DNA of 64,000 nt from Alkalihalobacillus sp. TS-13 (GTDB lineage Bacteria; Bacillota; Bacilli; Bacillales; Fictibacillaceae): positions 62,001 to 126,000 of the forward strand of contig NZ_JAHKSI010000005.1 of the NCBI RefSeq assembly GCF_019720915.1, in the 5' to 3' direction. Below, in pieces: positions 42,519-50,682 of this stretch; positions within the stretch are counted from its first letter, which is position 1; every line of letters begins with the position of its first letter. The notes under the pieces were generated by a model. It saw only the letters and a list, made by a program, of their open reading frames with translations. It had not been told where the DNA came from and did no database searches. The position numbers were made by a program, and so were the translations under genes.

Positions 42519-45125
42519 TTAATCGTTATCTTCAGATTCATCTGAACGGTCATCGGAATTGCTGCTGGAAGAGGTATCTTCAGCACTATTGTCACTAGTG
42601 TCATCATCTGACCCACTGTTACCATTACCATCGTTACCGCCAGATCCGCCATCATCACCGGATCCATCGTCGCCACCGGACCCTCCGTCACCGCCAGATC
42701 CGCCATCATCACCGGATCCATCGTCGCCACCGGACCCATCGTCACCACCAGATCCGTTGTCATCACCGGACCCATCGTCACCACCAGATCCGTTGTCATC
42801 ACCGGATCCATCGTCGCCACCGGATCCATCGTCATCACCGGACCCATCGTCACCACCAGATCCGTTGTCATCACCGGATCCATCGTCGCCACCAGATCCG
42901 TTGTCATCACCGGATCCATCGTCATCACCGGACCCATCGTCACCACCAGATCCGTTGTCATCACCGGATTCATCGTCGCCACCGGACCCGTCATCATCAC
43001 CAGACCCTCCATCAGAATCCGCATCTTCATTTCCCTCTGATGAATCTTCATCAGAGTCTTCTTTTTTCTTATCAGTATCTTCTTTCTCGTCATCGTCTTT
43101 CTTAGGCGGTTTATACGCACTTGGTATGTCGGTTCCTTTTACGAACAGTTCAGTAATGGTACTTGATGAAGGTGTATGGCTTGAAGCTTTTTGTCCATTC
43201 CGTTCATCGATCTTCACTTCCTCCACAGTCGAAGGCTTTACAAAATCCTCTGTTTCAGTATTCTTTGAAACATGCGACATGACTTGCTTGAACAGTAGTT
43301 TGGCAATGTCAGAGTCTTTCTTTGTTACATACTGTTCAGCTGATGTTTGTTCATAACCGGTCCAGACAGCGGCGGTATATTGGGTCGTATAGCCGACAAA
43401 CCATGAATCTGTAGAACCCTCTTTAATTCCGTCTGGAGGATTGGTAGTACCGGTTTTACCAGCTAACGGCAATCCTTCGATGTTGGCGAGGGTACCGGTC
43501 CCTTCACGTACTACATCCTTCAACATATCCGTGACCATGTAGGCAGTGTATTGATTCATAGCCTTTTGTCCTTTAGTTTCGAACTCTTTCGTTTCACCGG
43601 TCGGATAAACGATTTTTGTCACAGTGTGAGGATGATTGTACATCCCCTGGTTTCCGAAGGCAGCATATGCGCCAGCCATGTGAAGAGGTGACACACCATC
43701 GTTATCGCCGAATCCGCCAATCGCATAGGAAGGATAGGCATGTTCCAGGGAAATACCAACATTTTCAGCAAATTTTTTGGTACGTTCTCCGCCAACCTCC
43801 ATGAATGCTTTGATTGCAGGGATATTATACGACTTTACGAGTGCCTCTCTCATCGATAACATGCCATGGAACTTATCGTCATAGTTCTTGAATTCTTTGC
43901 CATTGATTTCTAGTTCTTCATCTTCAATCTGGTGATACGTAGACCATTTTTCATATTCAATTGCGGGTCCATAGTCCAAAATAGGTTTAATCGTAGAACC
44001 AGGTTGACGTTTGATATCGGTCGCATAGTTGTACCCGCGTTGGATATCTTTTTCTTCAGGATTTCGATTACCACCGATTGCCCGGATTGCTCCTGTCTTC
44101 GTATCCAGGAGCACGATCCCGGCTTTGAAGTCATCATTCGGATAAGGTATCACATCATTTCCAATCATCATTTTTTCAGTATAGGTTTGAGCTTCAGGAT
44201 CAAGTGTCGTATAAATCTTCAAGCCGCCAGTATAGAGTTCACTTTCATTGTATCCTTTGTTAAGCAATTCATCGATGACATGATCGACAAAAGCCTGATA
44301 TCCTTTGTTTTCAGGTTTTTTATAGAGGATTTCTTCTAACTTAGTCGCGTTCGCCTTTTTTTCTTCTGATTTTGATATGAACCCTTGTTTTTTCATTGAT
44401 GAAAGTACGATACTTCTTCTCTCAAGTGCATTTTCTGGATGTTTGATTGGGTCATAACCATTAGGCCTTTGGGGCAGACCAGCAAGAAGAGCAGCTTCTG
44501 CGACGGTCAACTCTTCGACACTTTTACCGAAATATACATCTGCAGCGGCTCCTAGACCATAAGCACCATTTCCGAAATAGATTCGGTTGAGGTACATTTC
44601 CAAAATCTGATCTTTTGAGTACTTCCGTTCCAACTTTACGGCTAAATAAGCTTCTTGAATCTTTCGCTTGATTGTCTTTTCCGGGGACAAATATGTATTC
44701 TTCACGACTTGCTGGGTGATTGTACTGCCACCTTCAGAACCCCAGCCTTCTTTTAGGTTAGCTAGAGCTGCGCCGCCGATCCTTTTAAGATCCAACCCGA
44801 AGTGTTCTCTAAATCTAGCATCCTCTATCGCCATAAATGCTTGCTTTACGTGTTGGGGTACATTCTCGATGTTGATTGGAATACGATGCTCACTACCTGC
44901 CAGCTCAGCGATCTTTTCGCCGTTCATATCATAAATCGTAGAAGAATTGGCATACTTCAATTCTTTTTCTGTCAAATCCGGAGCATCTTGAATAAAGGCG
45001 AGTCCAGTCACTCCGCCTGCGACTAATATGATTAAAAAAACGAGGAAGGTCGAAAGAAATACTTTAAAATATCCTTTTTGACTCTTCGCTTGTCTTGCTT
45101 GTTTCTTGTTTTGAAAACGGGACAT
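42519..45125 (-). CDS. ponA: class A penicillin-binding protein PBP1 with repetitive acidic tail
   Basis: This bifunctional peptidoglycan synthase of about 868 residues is closest to B. subtilis PonA. It has a membrane anchor (residues ~25-47), a GT51 domain with EDARFREHFGLD, GGSTITQQVVKNTYL and EMYLNRIYFG, and a transpeptidase domain with QPGSTIKPI, KSYNIPA and AGKTGTTNP. After about residue 670 the protein becomes a Lys/Asp/Glu linker and then a long Gly-Ser-Asp repeat (GGDDGSGDD type) of about 150 residues; B. subtilis PonA has a different Asp/Asn/Thr-rich tail. The ATG at 45125 is preferred to the GTG at 45134, which is too close to AAAGG. Confidence 0.93.
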   Translation of the reverse strand: MSRFQNKKQARQAKSQKGYFKVFLSTFLVFLIILVAGGVTGLAFIQDAPDLTEKELKYANSSTIYDMNGEKIAELAGSEHRIPINIENVPQHVKQAFMAIEDARFREHFGLDLKRIGGAALANLKEGWGSEGGSTITQQVVKNTYLSPEKTIKRKIQEAYLAVKLERKYSKDQILEMYLNRIYFGNGAYGLGAAADVYFGKSVEELTVAEAALLAGLPQRPNGYDPIKHPENALERRSIVLSSMKKQGFISKSEEKKANATKLEEILYKKPENKGYQAFVDHVIDELLNKGYNESELYTGGLKIYTTLDPEAQTYTEKMMIGNDVIPYPNDDFKAGIVLLDTKTGAIRAIGGNRNPEEKDIQRGYNYATDIKRQPGSTIKPILDYGPAIEYEKWSTYHQIEDEELEINGKEFKNYDDKFHGMLSMREALVKSYNIPAIKAFMEVGGERTKKFAENVGISLEHAYPSYAIGGFGDNDGVSPLHMAGAYAAFGNQGMYNHPHTVTKIVYPTGETKEFETKGQKAMNQYTAYMVTDMLKDVVREGTGTLANIEGLPLAGKTGTTNPPDGIKEGSTDSWFVGYTTQYTAAVWTGYEQTSAEQYVTKKDSDIAKLLFKQVMSHVSKNTETEDFVKPSTVEEVKIDERNGQKASSHTPSSSTITELFVKGTDIPSAYKPPKKDDDEKEDTDKKKEDSDEDSSEGNEDADSDGGSGDDDGSGGDDESGDDNGSGGDDGSGDDDGSGDDNGSGGDDGSGDDNGSGGDDGSGDDDGSGGDDGSGDDNGSGGDDGSGDDNGSGGDDGSGGDDGSGDDGGSGGDGGSGGDDGSGDDGGSGGNDGNGNSGSDDDTSDNSAEDTSSSSNSDDRSDESEDND
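42640..43015 (-). repeat. tandem repeats coding for the PBP1 tail
   Basis: The DNA consists of 9-, 18- and 60-base nested repeats such as CCATCGTCACCACCAGATCC, coding for Gly-Ser-Gly-Asp-Asp units on the minus strand. Units differ at a few third positions, so the array is prone to length change by slippage while staying in frame. Confidence 0.9.
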
Positions 45126-45151
45126 GATTGACACGACCTTTCTTTTTGAAA

Positions 45152-45403
45152 GGCTTTGTTAAATCATACTGTTTGTTTCTGATTTAGTTTGATTGAAGCG
45201 AAATTTTCGACACTCCTGCGGGAAAAGCTCGGAAGTAGGTAAATGCAATGAAGTGATGTCTAGCTCAGCGACCAGTCACACAGCCTCCTCGTCAGTCCTC
45301 CAGTGACCTACGTGACTAAACGGGTCGCTTCCGCTTTTCTTGTGCCCGTGGAAAGGGAGTGAATTTCGCAATAATCAACAAGAAACTATAACAAAGCCTT
45401 TTT
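45152..45403 (+). repeat. Family A intergenic repeat, copy A7 (short, complete ends)
   Basis: A 252-base copy with matching terminal inverted repeats: GGCTTTGTTA at the left and TAACAAAGCC at the right. The interior is reduced to CACTCCTGCGGGAAAAGC, the GATGTCTAGCTCAGCGACCA segment and the GGGTCGCTTCCGCTTT block. It shows most clearly that family A is a MITE-like element. A fragment of the left part recurs at about 45520-45568. Confidence 0.88.
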
Positions 45404-45582
45404 GAAAAATAGTAGTATTGATTTGAAAGTACCCGGCAAATTCCAATTATAAACATTGGTGGAAATTGTCTGATTGTTTTGCAGAAAAAGCCTTGTTCGT
45501 TTTCAAAGTTGATTTTCTCGTAATTCACGACACTCTGTCTGGACAAAGCGATTCAGGCGAAAAAGATCCCAAAAGGAAACTG

Positions 45583-45716
45583 TAACAGACACGAGAGACG
45601 TTATTTATGACAAAAGCAGTCTTTCATAATTTTAACGGACATCAGAAACGTTATCTGTGGACAAAACAGCTGTTTTTCCGTATTTTTTATGAGATAGGGT
45701 CCATGGTGTCCGTTAA
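45583..45716. repeat. Family B array, copy B4 (2+1 units)
   Basis: Two forward units (TAACAGACACGAGAGACGTT, TAACGGACATCAGAAACGTT) are followed by one reverse unit (AGGGTCCATGGTGTCCGTTA). It lies upstream of the osmoprotectant operon. The sequence 45717-45832 has no recognisable gene. Confidence 0.85.
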
Positions 45717-45832
45717 AAGTTTTCGCCAGAGTGAATTTTGCGAAGAAAAACCGGTGATTAAAGAGAAGCTCGCGTTTATTTATGAGAAGAGAGGGTAATC
45801 TAAAATGATGATAGTTAGAAGGGGGAACATGC

Positions 45833-46951
45833 ATGATCGAGTTCAAACAAGTCAGTAAAACCTTCCCCGATGGATTCCAAGCGTTGAAAAACATCAACCT
45901 TCATATCAACAAGGGAGAGCTGGTGACGTTGATCGGCCCGAGTGGGTGCGGAAAAACGACTACGATGAAAATGATCAATCGCTTATTGGAACCTAGCAGC
46001 GGGGAGATACATGTGGATGGGGAGAATATCAAAAATCAGAATCCCGTCCAGCTTAGAAGAAATATCGGTTATGTTATCCAGCAAATCGGTCTATTTCCTC
46101 ATATGACCATAGAAGATAATGTGGCCCTTGTACCGAAAATGAAAGGATGGTCTAAAGATAAATACATACGTCGAGTAGATGAACTCCTGGACCTTGTCGG
46201 ACTTGAGCCAAAAGTATTTAAAAAACGATATCCTTCTGAATTGAGCGGTGGTCAACAACAGCGTATCGGGGTCATAAGAGCCTTAGCTGCTGAACCGCCT
46301 GTCGTGCTCATGGATGAACCATTCAGTGCATTGGACCCTATCAGTAGGGAGCAATTGCAGGATGAACTTGTAGCGTTGCAGGATAACATCCACAAGACGA
46401 TCGTATTTGTTACACATGATATGGACGAAGCCCTGAAGATCGCAGACAGGATCGCGATCATGGATAGTGGTGAAATCATACAATTAGATACACCTGATCA
46501 AATATTGAGGCACCCTGCCAATCAATTCGTAGAAGAGTTCATTGGGGAAGAGCGGATGAATAAAGAGATTGGTGGAAAGACTGCAAAATCCTTAATGCTC
46601 TCCAAAGTTGCGACCGTCAAACCGAACCGTGGACTTGCGGAAGCCTTACAAATCATGAAAACATATTCGGTCGATAGTCTGATGGTTACGAGCAGTAAAG
46701 ACGTACTTGAAGGTGTGTTGGAGCTTTCAGTTTTGGAAGCGCATTATGGTGAGGAAACCAAAATAGTTGAAAACATCATGTCACAAGTTTCGCATTTTGT
46801 AACACCCGAAGCCCTTTATACTGACATTGCAGAAATCTTCGCAAAACATCAGGTCAAGACCATCCCAGTACTTAAAGAAGGCAAGCTAGCGGGTTTGATA
46901 ACAAAGTCAAGCATGATGAGAGGACTTGCCGGAATGAAACAAACCGTATAG
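45833..46951 (+). CDS. osmoprotectant ABC transporter ATPase with CBS domains (OpuCA/OpuBA-like)
   Basis: This 372-residue ATPase energises uptake of quaternary ammonium osmoprotectants. The N-terminal domain has Walker A GPSGCGKTTT at residues ~36-45, signature LSGGQQQR and Walker B VVLMDEPFSALDP. The C-terminal ~120 residues form a CBS pair (KVATVKPNRGLAEALQIM, then HFVTPEALYTDIAEIF) that in related OpuA/OpuC systems senses ionic strength or c-di-AMP. It is the first gene of a three-gene operon. AGAAGGGGG precedes the ATG. Substrate class (choline, glycine betaine, carnitine) is inferred from the family. Confidence 0.9.
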   Translation: MIEFKQVSKTFPDGFQALKNINLHINKGELVTLIGPSGCGKTTTMKMINRLLEPSSGEIHVDGENIKNQNPVQLRRNIGYVIQQIGLFPHMTIEDNVALVPKMKGWSKDKYIRRVDELLDLVGLEPKVFKKRYPSELSGGQQQRIGVIRALAAEPPVVLMDEPFSALDPISREQLQDELVALQDNIHKTIVFVTHDMDEALKIADRIAIMDSGEIIQLDTPDQILRHPANQFVEEFIGEERMNKEIGGKTAKSLMLSKVATVKPNRGLAEALQIMKTYSVDSLMVTSSKDVLEGVLELSVLEAHYGEETKIVENIMSQVSHFVTPEALYTDIAEIFAKHQVKTIPVLKEGKLAGLITKSSMMRGLAGMKQTV

Positions 46952-46966
46952 AAATGAGGTATTTCA

Positions 46967-47617
46967 TTGGACTGGAACAGTTTTATAAACACATTCATTA
47001 ATAGATGGCCGACTATTCTTACGGCACTTGAAGAGCATTTATATCTCTCGTTCGTTTCAATTTTGATAGGAATTTTGATTTCTGTACCATTGGGGATTAT
47101 CATCTCCAGATTGAAAAAAATCGCAGAAATCGTCATCGGGATCACAGCCATTTTCCAAACCATCCCAAGCTTAGCCTTATTCGGGTTTCTCCTTCCGGTT
47201 TTTGGAATAGGGAGCACGCCAGCGATCATTGCATTGATGATCTATGCACTTTTACCGATTTTAAGAAATACATACACAGGGATTGTTGGTGTCGACGATG
47301 CTTTGATCCAGGCTGGTAAAGGAATGGGAATGACATCGTGGCAAATACTATGGAAAATCGAACTTCCTTTGGCCTTGCCTGTCATCATGGCAGGGATCCG
47401 AACAGCAACTGTATTGACAATCGGAGTTGCAACGCTGGCAACCTTCATTGGAGCTGGTGGTTTAGGTGATGTCATCTACAGAGGATTAAGTACATTGAAT
47501 AACGAGCTGGTTTTAGCAGGTGCGATTCCAGCTGCATTGCTTGCGATCTTTTTTGACTCGATTTTGAAAGGTATTGAACGGATCGTTACGCCAAAAGGGC
47601 TTAGAAAACAAGACTAG
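46967..47617 (+). CDS. osmoprotectant ABC transporter permease
   Basis: This 216-residue inner-membrane permease of the OpuBB/OpuCB type has five or six hydrophobic segments and the MetI-like cytoplasmic motif EHL/GVDDALIQAGKGMGMTSWQ, which contacts the ATPase. The start is a TTG seven bases after GAGGT, 15 bases past the ATPase gene. OpuB and OpuC of B. subtilis have two permeases (B and D); here only one is present, so it probably works as a homodimer. Confidence 0.9.
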   Translation: MDWNSFINTFINRWPTILTALEEHLYLSFVSILIGILISVPLGIIISRLKKIAEIVIGITAIFQTIPSLALFGFLLPVFGIGSTPAIIALMIYALLPILRNTYTGIVGVDDALIQAGKGMGMTSWQILWKIELPLALPVIMAGIRTATVLTIGVATLATFIGAGGLGDVIYRGLSTLNNELVLAGAIPAALLAIFFDSILKGIERIVTPKGLRKQD

Positions 47618-47626
47618 GAGGATATC

Positions 47627-48526
47627 ATGTTGAAAAAGACATTGTTACCGATATTACTATTGATGTTGATTATTGCTGGCTGTGGAGGCGGAGGAGCTGG
47701 AGGTGATACTCTGGTCATCTCCGGTAAGAAATGGACAGAGCAATATATCCTTCCTCATTTGATGGCTGAATATATCAAAGGCAACACGGATTATGATGTA
47801 CAAGTGAAAGAAGGTCTTGGAGAAGTTGATGTATTGACAAAGGCGATGGAAAGCGGAGATATCGACATGTATGTTGAGTATTCCGGGACAGGTTATCTAG
47901 CTGTTCTTAAGGAAAAGTATAATCCTGATCAATCCCCTGAAGAGGTTTATGAAGCAACGAAAAAAGGATATAAGGAAGAAAAGGATATTGTATGGCTGCC
48001 CCCGCTAGGGTTCGAAAACAACTATGGGTTAGCGATGACGGAAGAAACCTATAATCAATTAGGTGTTAAAACAACGTCAGAACTAGCGAAAAAAAAATCT
48101 GATGACCTTGTTTTCGCAGCACCACCGGAATTCTATGAAAGACCGGATGGATATGATCCATATGTCAAAACATACGATCTTAACTTCAAAAGTAAGGAAA
48201 GTCTGGATCCGAACTTGATGTATAACGCAGTCAAGGATGGAGAGGTCGATCTCATTACGGCATTCACCACAGACGGACGAATTGAACGCTTTAACTTGAA
48301 AGTGTTGGAGGATGACAAGAACTTCTTCCCACCATACTATGCTGCACCAGTGATCCGCCAGGAAGCTTTGGATAAATTCCCTGAAGTCGAAAAAGTGATG
48401 AAGAACTTGGAAGGTAAGATTTCTTCAGAAGAAATGGCTGAAATGAATGCAAACGTAGACATCGATAACGAAGATCCACAACAAGTCGCAATCGACTTCC
48501 TGAAACAAAAAGGGCTGATTGATTAA
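47627..48526 (+). CDS. osmoprotectant-binding lipoprotein (OpuBC/OpuCC-like)
   Basis: This 299-residue substrate-binding lipoprotein has a signal peptide ending LLMLIIAGC (Cys19) and a Gly-rich linker. Its OpuAC-type domain shows SGKKWTEQYILPHLMAEY, GLGEVDVLTKAMESGDID with MYVEYSGTGY, and DLITAFTTDGRI. Aromatic residues suited to cation-pi binding of trimethylammonium groups are present, but the ligand cannot be read directly. The ATG lies eight bases after AGGAGG and nine bases past the permease stop, completing the operon. A terminator follows. Confidence 0.9.
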   Translation: MLKKTLLPILLLMLIIAGCGGGGAGGDTLVISGKKWTEQYILPHLMAEYIKGNTDYDVQVKEGLGEVDVLTKAMESGDIDMYVEYSGTGYLAVLKEKYNPDQSPEEVYEATKKGYKEEKDIVWLPPLGFENNYGLAMTEETYNQLGVKTTSELAKKKSDDLVFAAPPEFYERPDGYDPYVKTYDLNFKSKESLDPNLMYNAVKDGEVDLITAFTTDGRIERFNLKVLEDDKNFFPPYYAAPVIRQEALDKFPEVEKVMKNLEGKISSEEMAEMNANVDIDNEDPQQVAIDFLKQKGLID

Positions 48527-48559
48527 GTTAACATCAACGGTCTGACACATATTTCAAAT

Positions 48560-48614
48560 TAGGGCTGGTTCTAAACGTGAACTTTCATCAATGTTTGGAA
48601 TCAGCCTTTTTTGG
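48560..48614 (+). terminator. terminator of the osmoprotectant operon
   Basis: GGCTGGTTCTAAAC pairs imperfectly with GTTTGGAATCAGCC and is followed by TTTTTT. Confidence 0.75.
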
Positions 48615-48628
48615 TTTTTCTTTAAGTC

Positions 48629-48885
48629 GTAACGGACACCAGAGACGTTATTTGTGACAAAAATGCTGTGTTTCAGGATTTAACGGACACCAGGGACGTT
48701 ATATGTCAACAAAAGAGCTGAATTATTATGGTTTTAACAAAATAAGCGCACTGGTGTCCGTTATTTTTTTAAAATGAACGATTTTGCGTAAAATAAGGGC
48801 TCCTGTGTCCGCTAAGGTTCTTCTAAAACTTTTTAACAATGAGTCTTGAGAATTCCCCTATGCTCCGCACTTATGGGACAGCACC
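48629..48885. repeat. Family B inverted array, copy B5 with flank
   Basis: Two forward units (AACGGACACCAGAGACGTTA at 48631, AACGGACACCAGGGACGTTA at about 48682) and two reverse units (ending ACTGGTGTCCGTTA and CTCCTGTGTCCGCT) are present. The right flank CTTGAGAATTCCCCTATGCT is the inverse of the left flank of B3. The rest of the gap to 49117 is AT-rich, with a GTGCCTGGTGC at 48934 and no gene. Confidence 0.85.
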
Positions 48886-49117
48886 TCCTTCTTATCGAAA
48901 CATACCTTTTTTCTTAAGTGGGATTGAGTCGTGCCTGGTGCAGTGTAATTGGTCTACTGATTATAGGGTATGGGGTAAATCGTTGGTACTATGATTTTCA
49001 GATAGGACCTAAATAACATTTCTATCTATTGCTTGATTGTTTTCAACGAAAATTTCCTCGAAAATTGTAATTGAAAGAAAAATTAGACAATTACTTTATT
49101 TTGGGGAGGCAACACGT

Positions 49118-50455
49118 ATGAAGAGAATCAGTTCAATTATTCTAAGCACAGCTTTGATCATTGGATTGTTTTTTGCAGCTCAATCCAATCACCAGGCGCA
49201 GGCATCTTCGATCGAAATTGATGATGCTCTTACTAATGTGCTGAGTGCAGCGGGTAACCAGTTCATCGTCGAAGCGGTTATCACGTATGACGCTATGCCG
49301 TCAGCTGAAGAAATTGAAGAACTTGAAGATTTCGGTTTGACAACAAAAACGTTCAAGAATCTGCCGATGGTCGCAATCCAAGGAACAAAATTAGAAGTAG
49401 ATTCATTATTGTCATCTGGAATCAATGCACTTTCAATCTTTTATAATAAAAATTTGGAGTATAAGCTTCGTGACAGTCGCCAATTGATTGGTACTGAGCA
49501 GGTATGGAATGACTTGGGGTATACCGGCGAGGGAACAACAGTCGCTGTCATCGATAGTGGAATAGACGCAACACACCCTGATCTTCCTCTAGGGGACAAA
49601 GTCGTCCAAAACGTAAAATTCTTAGTAGGGAATAGCTTGTTTTCTGACGGATCTGAGTCACTTTATTTAGAGAATGTAGCGAATACCGATACATCCTCTG
49701 GTCACGGAACACACGTTGCAGGTACGATTGCAGGTAATGGTACATCAAGTGATGGGTTATACACGGGCGTCGCTCCTGATGCGAAACTTGTCGGACTAGG
49801 TACTGGGGAAGCGATCAGTGTACTCTGGGCGCTTGAAGCTTTTGATTATGTATTGGAAAACCAGGATGAATACAGTATCGACATCATCAGTAACAGCTGG
49901 GGAACGACAGGAGATTATTCTCCGAATGATCCGATCAATGTAGCGAGTAAGGCAGCCTATGATGCAGGGATGGTTGTAGCCTTTGCAGCTGGAAACGAAG
50001 GACCTGATAACGATACACTTAATCCTTATTCTGCAGCACCCTGGGTCATCTCAGTAGCTGCAGGAACAAAGGACAAACAACTAGCTGATTTTTCTTCAAG
50101 AGGGATTCCAGGGGATGAGCTCATCCACCCGGATATTACCGCACCAGGTGTCGATATTGTTGCAGCGAAATCATCTACAGGATTAGTGATGAACCTTCTT
50201 GGCACAACGACAGACATCACGTACATCGATGCAGCTCACCTTCCATATTACACGACTGCAAGCGGTACAAGCATGGCAACACCTCATATATCCGGAGTAG
50301 CAGCGTTGATGCTGGAAGCAAACTCTGGCTTAACGCCAGATGGCGTATTCGATGCACTCACCAATACAGCTGATCCTATGGATGGATATGAACTTCATGA
50401 AGCAGGAGCAGGTTATGTAAATGCTTATGAAGCTGTAAAAGCTGTTGAAAAATAA
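49118..50455 (+). CDS. secreted subtilisin-like serine protease (S8), short form
   Basis: This 445-residue pre-pro-protease has a signal peptide ending about AQSNHQAQA, an inhibitor-I9-like propeptide and a peptidase S8 domain. The catalytic triad is visible: Asp in VAVIDSGIDATHPDL, His in SSGHGTHVAGTIAG, and Ser in ASGTSMATPHISG. The oxyanion Asn is in AFAAGNEGPDN. The protein stops right after the catalytic domain. GGGGAGG precedes the ATG at 49118; the longer frame from 49037 lacks an SD. A very similar second protease follows, so the pair arose by tandem duplication. Hpr is a possible regulator. Confidence 0.93.
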   Translation: MKRISSIILSTALIIGLFFAAQSNHQAQASSIEIDDALTNVLSAAGNQFIVEAVITYDAMPSAEEIEELEDFGLTTKTFKNLPMVAIQGTKLEVDSLLSSGINALSIFYNKNLEYKLRDSRQLIGTEQVWNDLGYTGEGTTVAVIDSGIDATHPDLPLGDKVVQNVKFLVGNSLFSDGSESLYLENVANTDTSSGHGTHVAGTIAGNGTSSDGLYTGVAPDAKLVGLGTGEAISVLWALEAFDYVLENQDEYSIDIISNSWGTTGDYSPNDPINVASKAAYDAGMVVAFAAGNEGPDNDTLNPYSAAPWVISVAAGTKDKQLADFSSRGIPGDELIHPDITAPGVDIVAAKSSTGLVMNLLGTTTDITYIDAAHLPYYTTASGTSMATPHISGVAALMLEANSGLTPDGVFDALTNTADPMDGYELHEAGAGYVNAYEAVKAVEK

Positions 50456-50468
50456 TCAAACATCAATA

Positions 50469-50509
50469 CAATGAGAGGCGCTTCATAAAACTGCCTCTCT
50501 TTTTTATAC
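50469..50509 (+). terminator. terminator after the first subtilisin
   Basis: GAGAGGC and GCCTCTC pair around the loop and are followed by TTTTTTA. Confidence 0.8.
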
Positions 50510-50630
50510 GGTAACCATGACTAATTTACCGTAATCATTCCTCCGCTATAACCAATTGACTACAGTATAAATAAACCATTAGACCAGTCTGATTTAAAAC
50601 ATACGGTGAATTGTAACTGTTTGTAATCTC

Positions 50631-50658
50631 TTGGAAAATGAAAGTATGAAAATATAAA
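50631..50658 (+). promoter_or_regulatory. possible promoter of the second subtilisin
   Basis: TTGGAA and TATAAA are separated by 16 bases, 25 bases before the start codon. Confidence 0.4.
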
Positions 50659-50682
50659 AATATCAAAATCAGGAGGAATGAC

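Noticed and set aside
42509-43120. 203-codon Met/Thr/Asp/Pro-rich minus-strand ORF
   Set aside because: It is a shifted frame of the same tandem repeats inside ponA, not an independent gene.
42559-43356. 265-codon plus-strand Pro/Ser/Asp repeat ORF antisense to ponA
   Set aside because: It is the antisense reading of the Gly-Ser-Asp repeat array, which keeps several frames open. It has no SD, and ponA on the minus strand is well supported.
45833-48526. EgtU-type ergothioneine transporter
   Set aside because: EgtU-type systems have a permease fused to the binding domain. Here the permease and the lipoprotein are separate genes, as in osmoprotectant systems.
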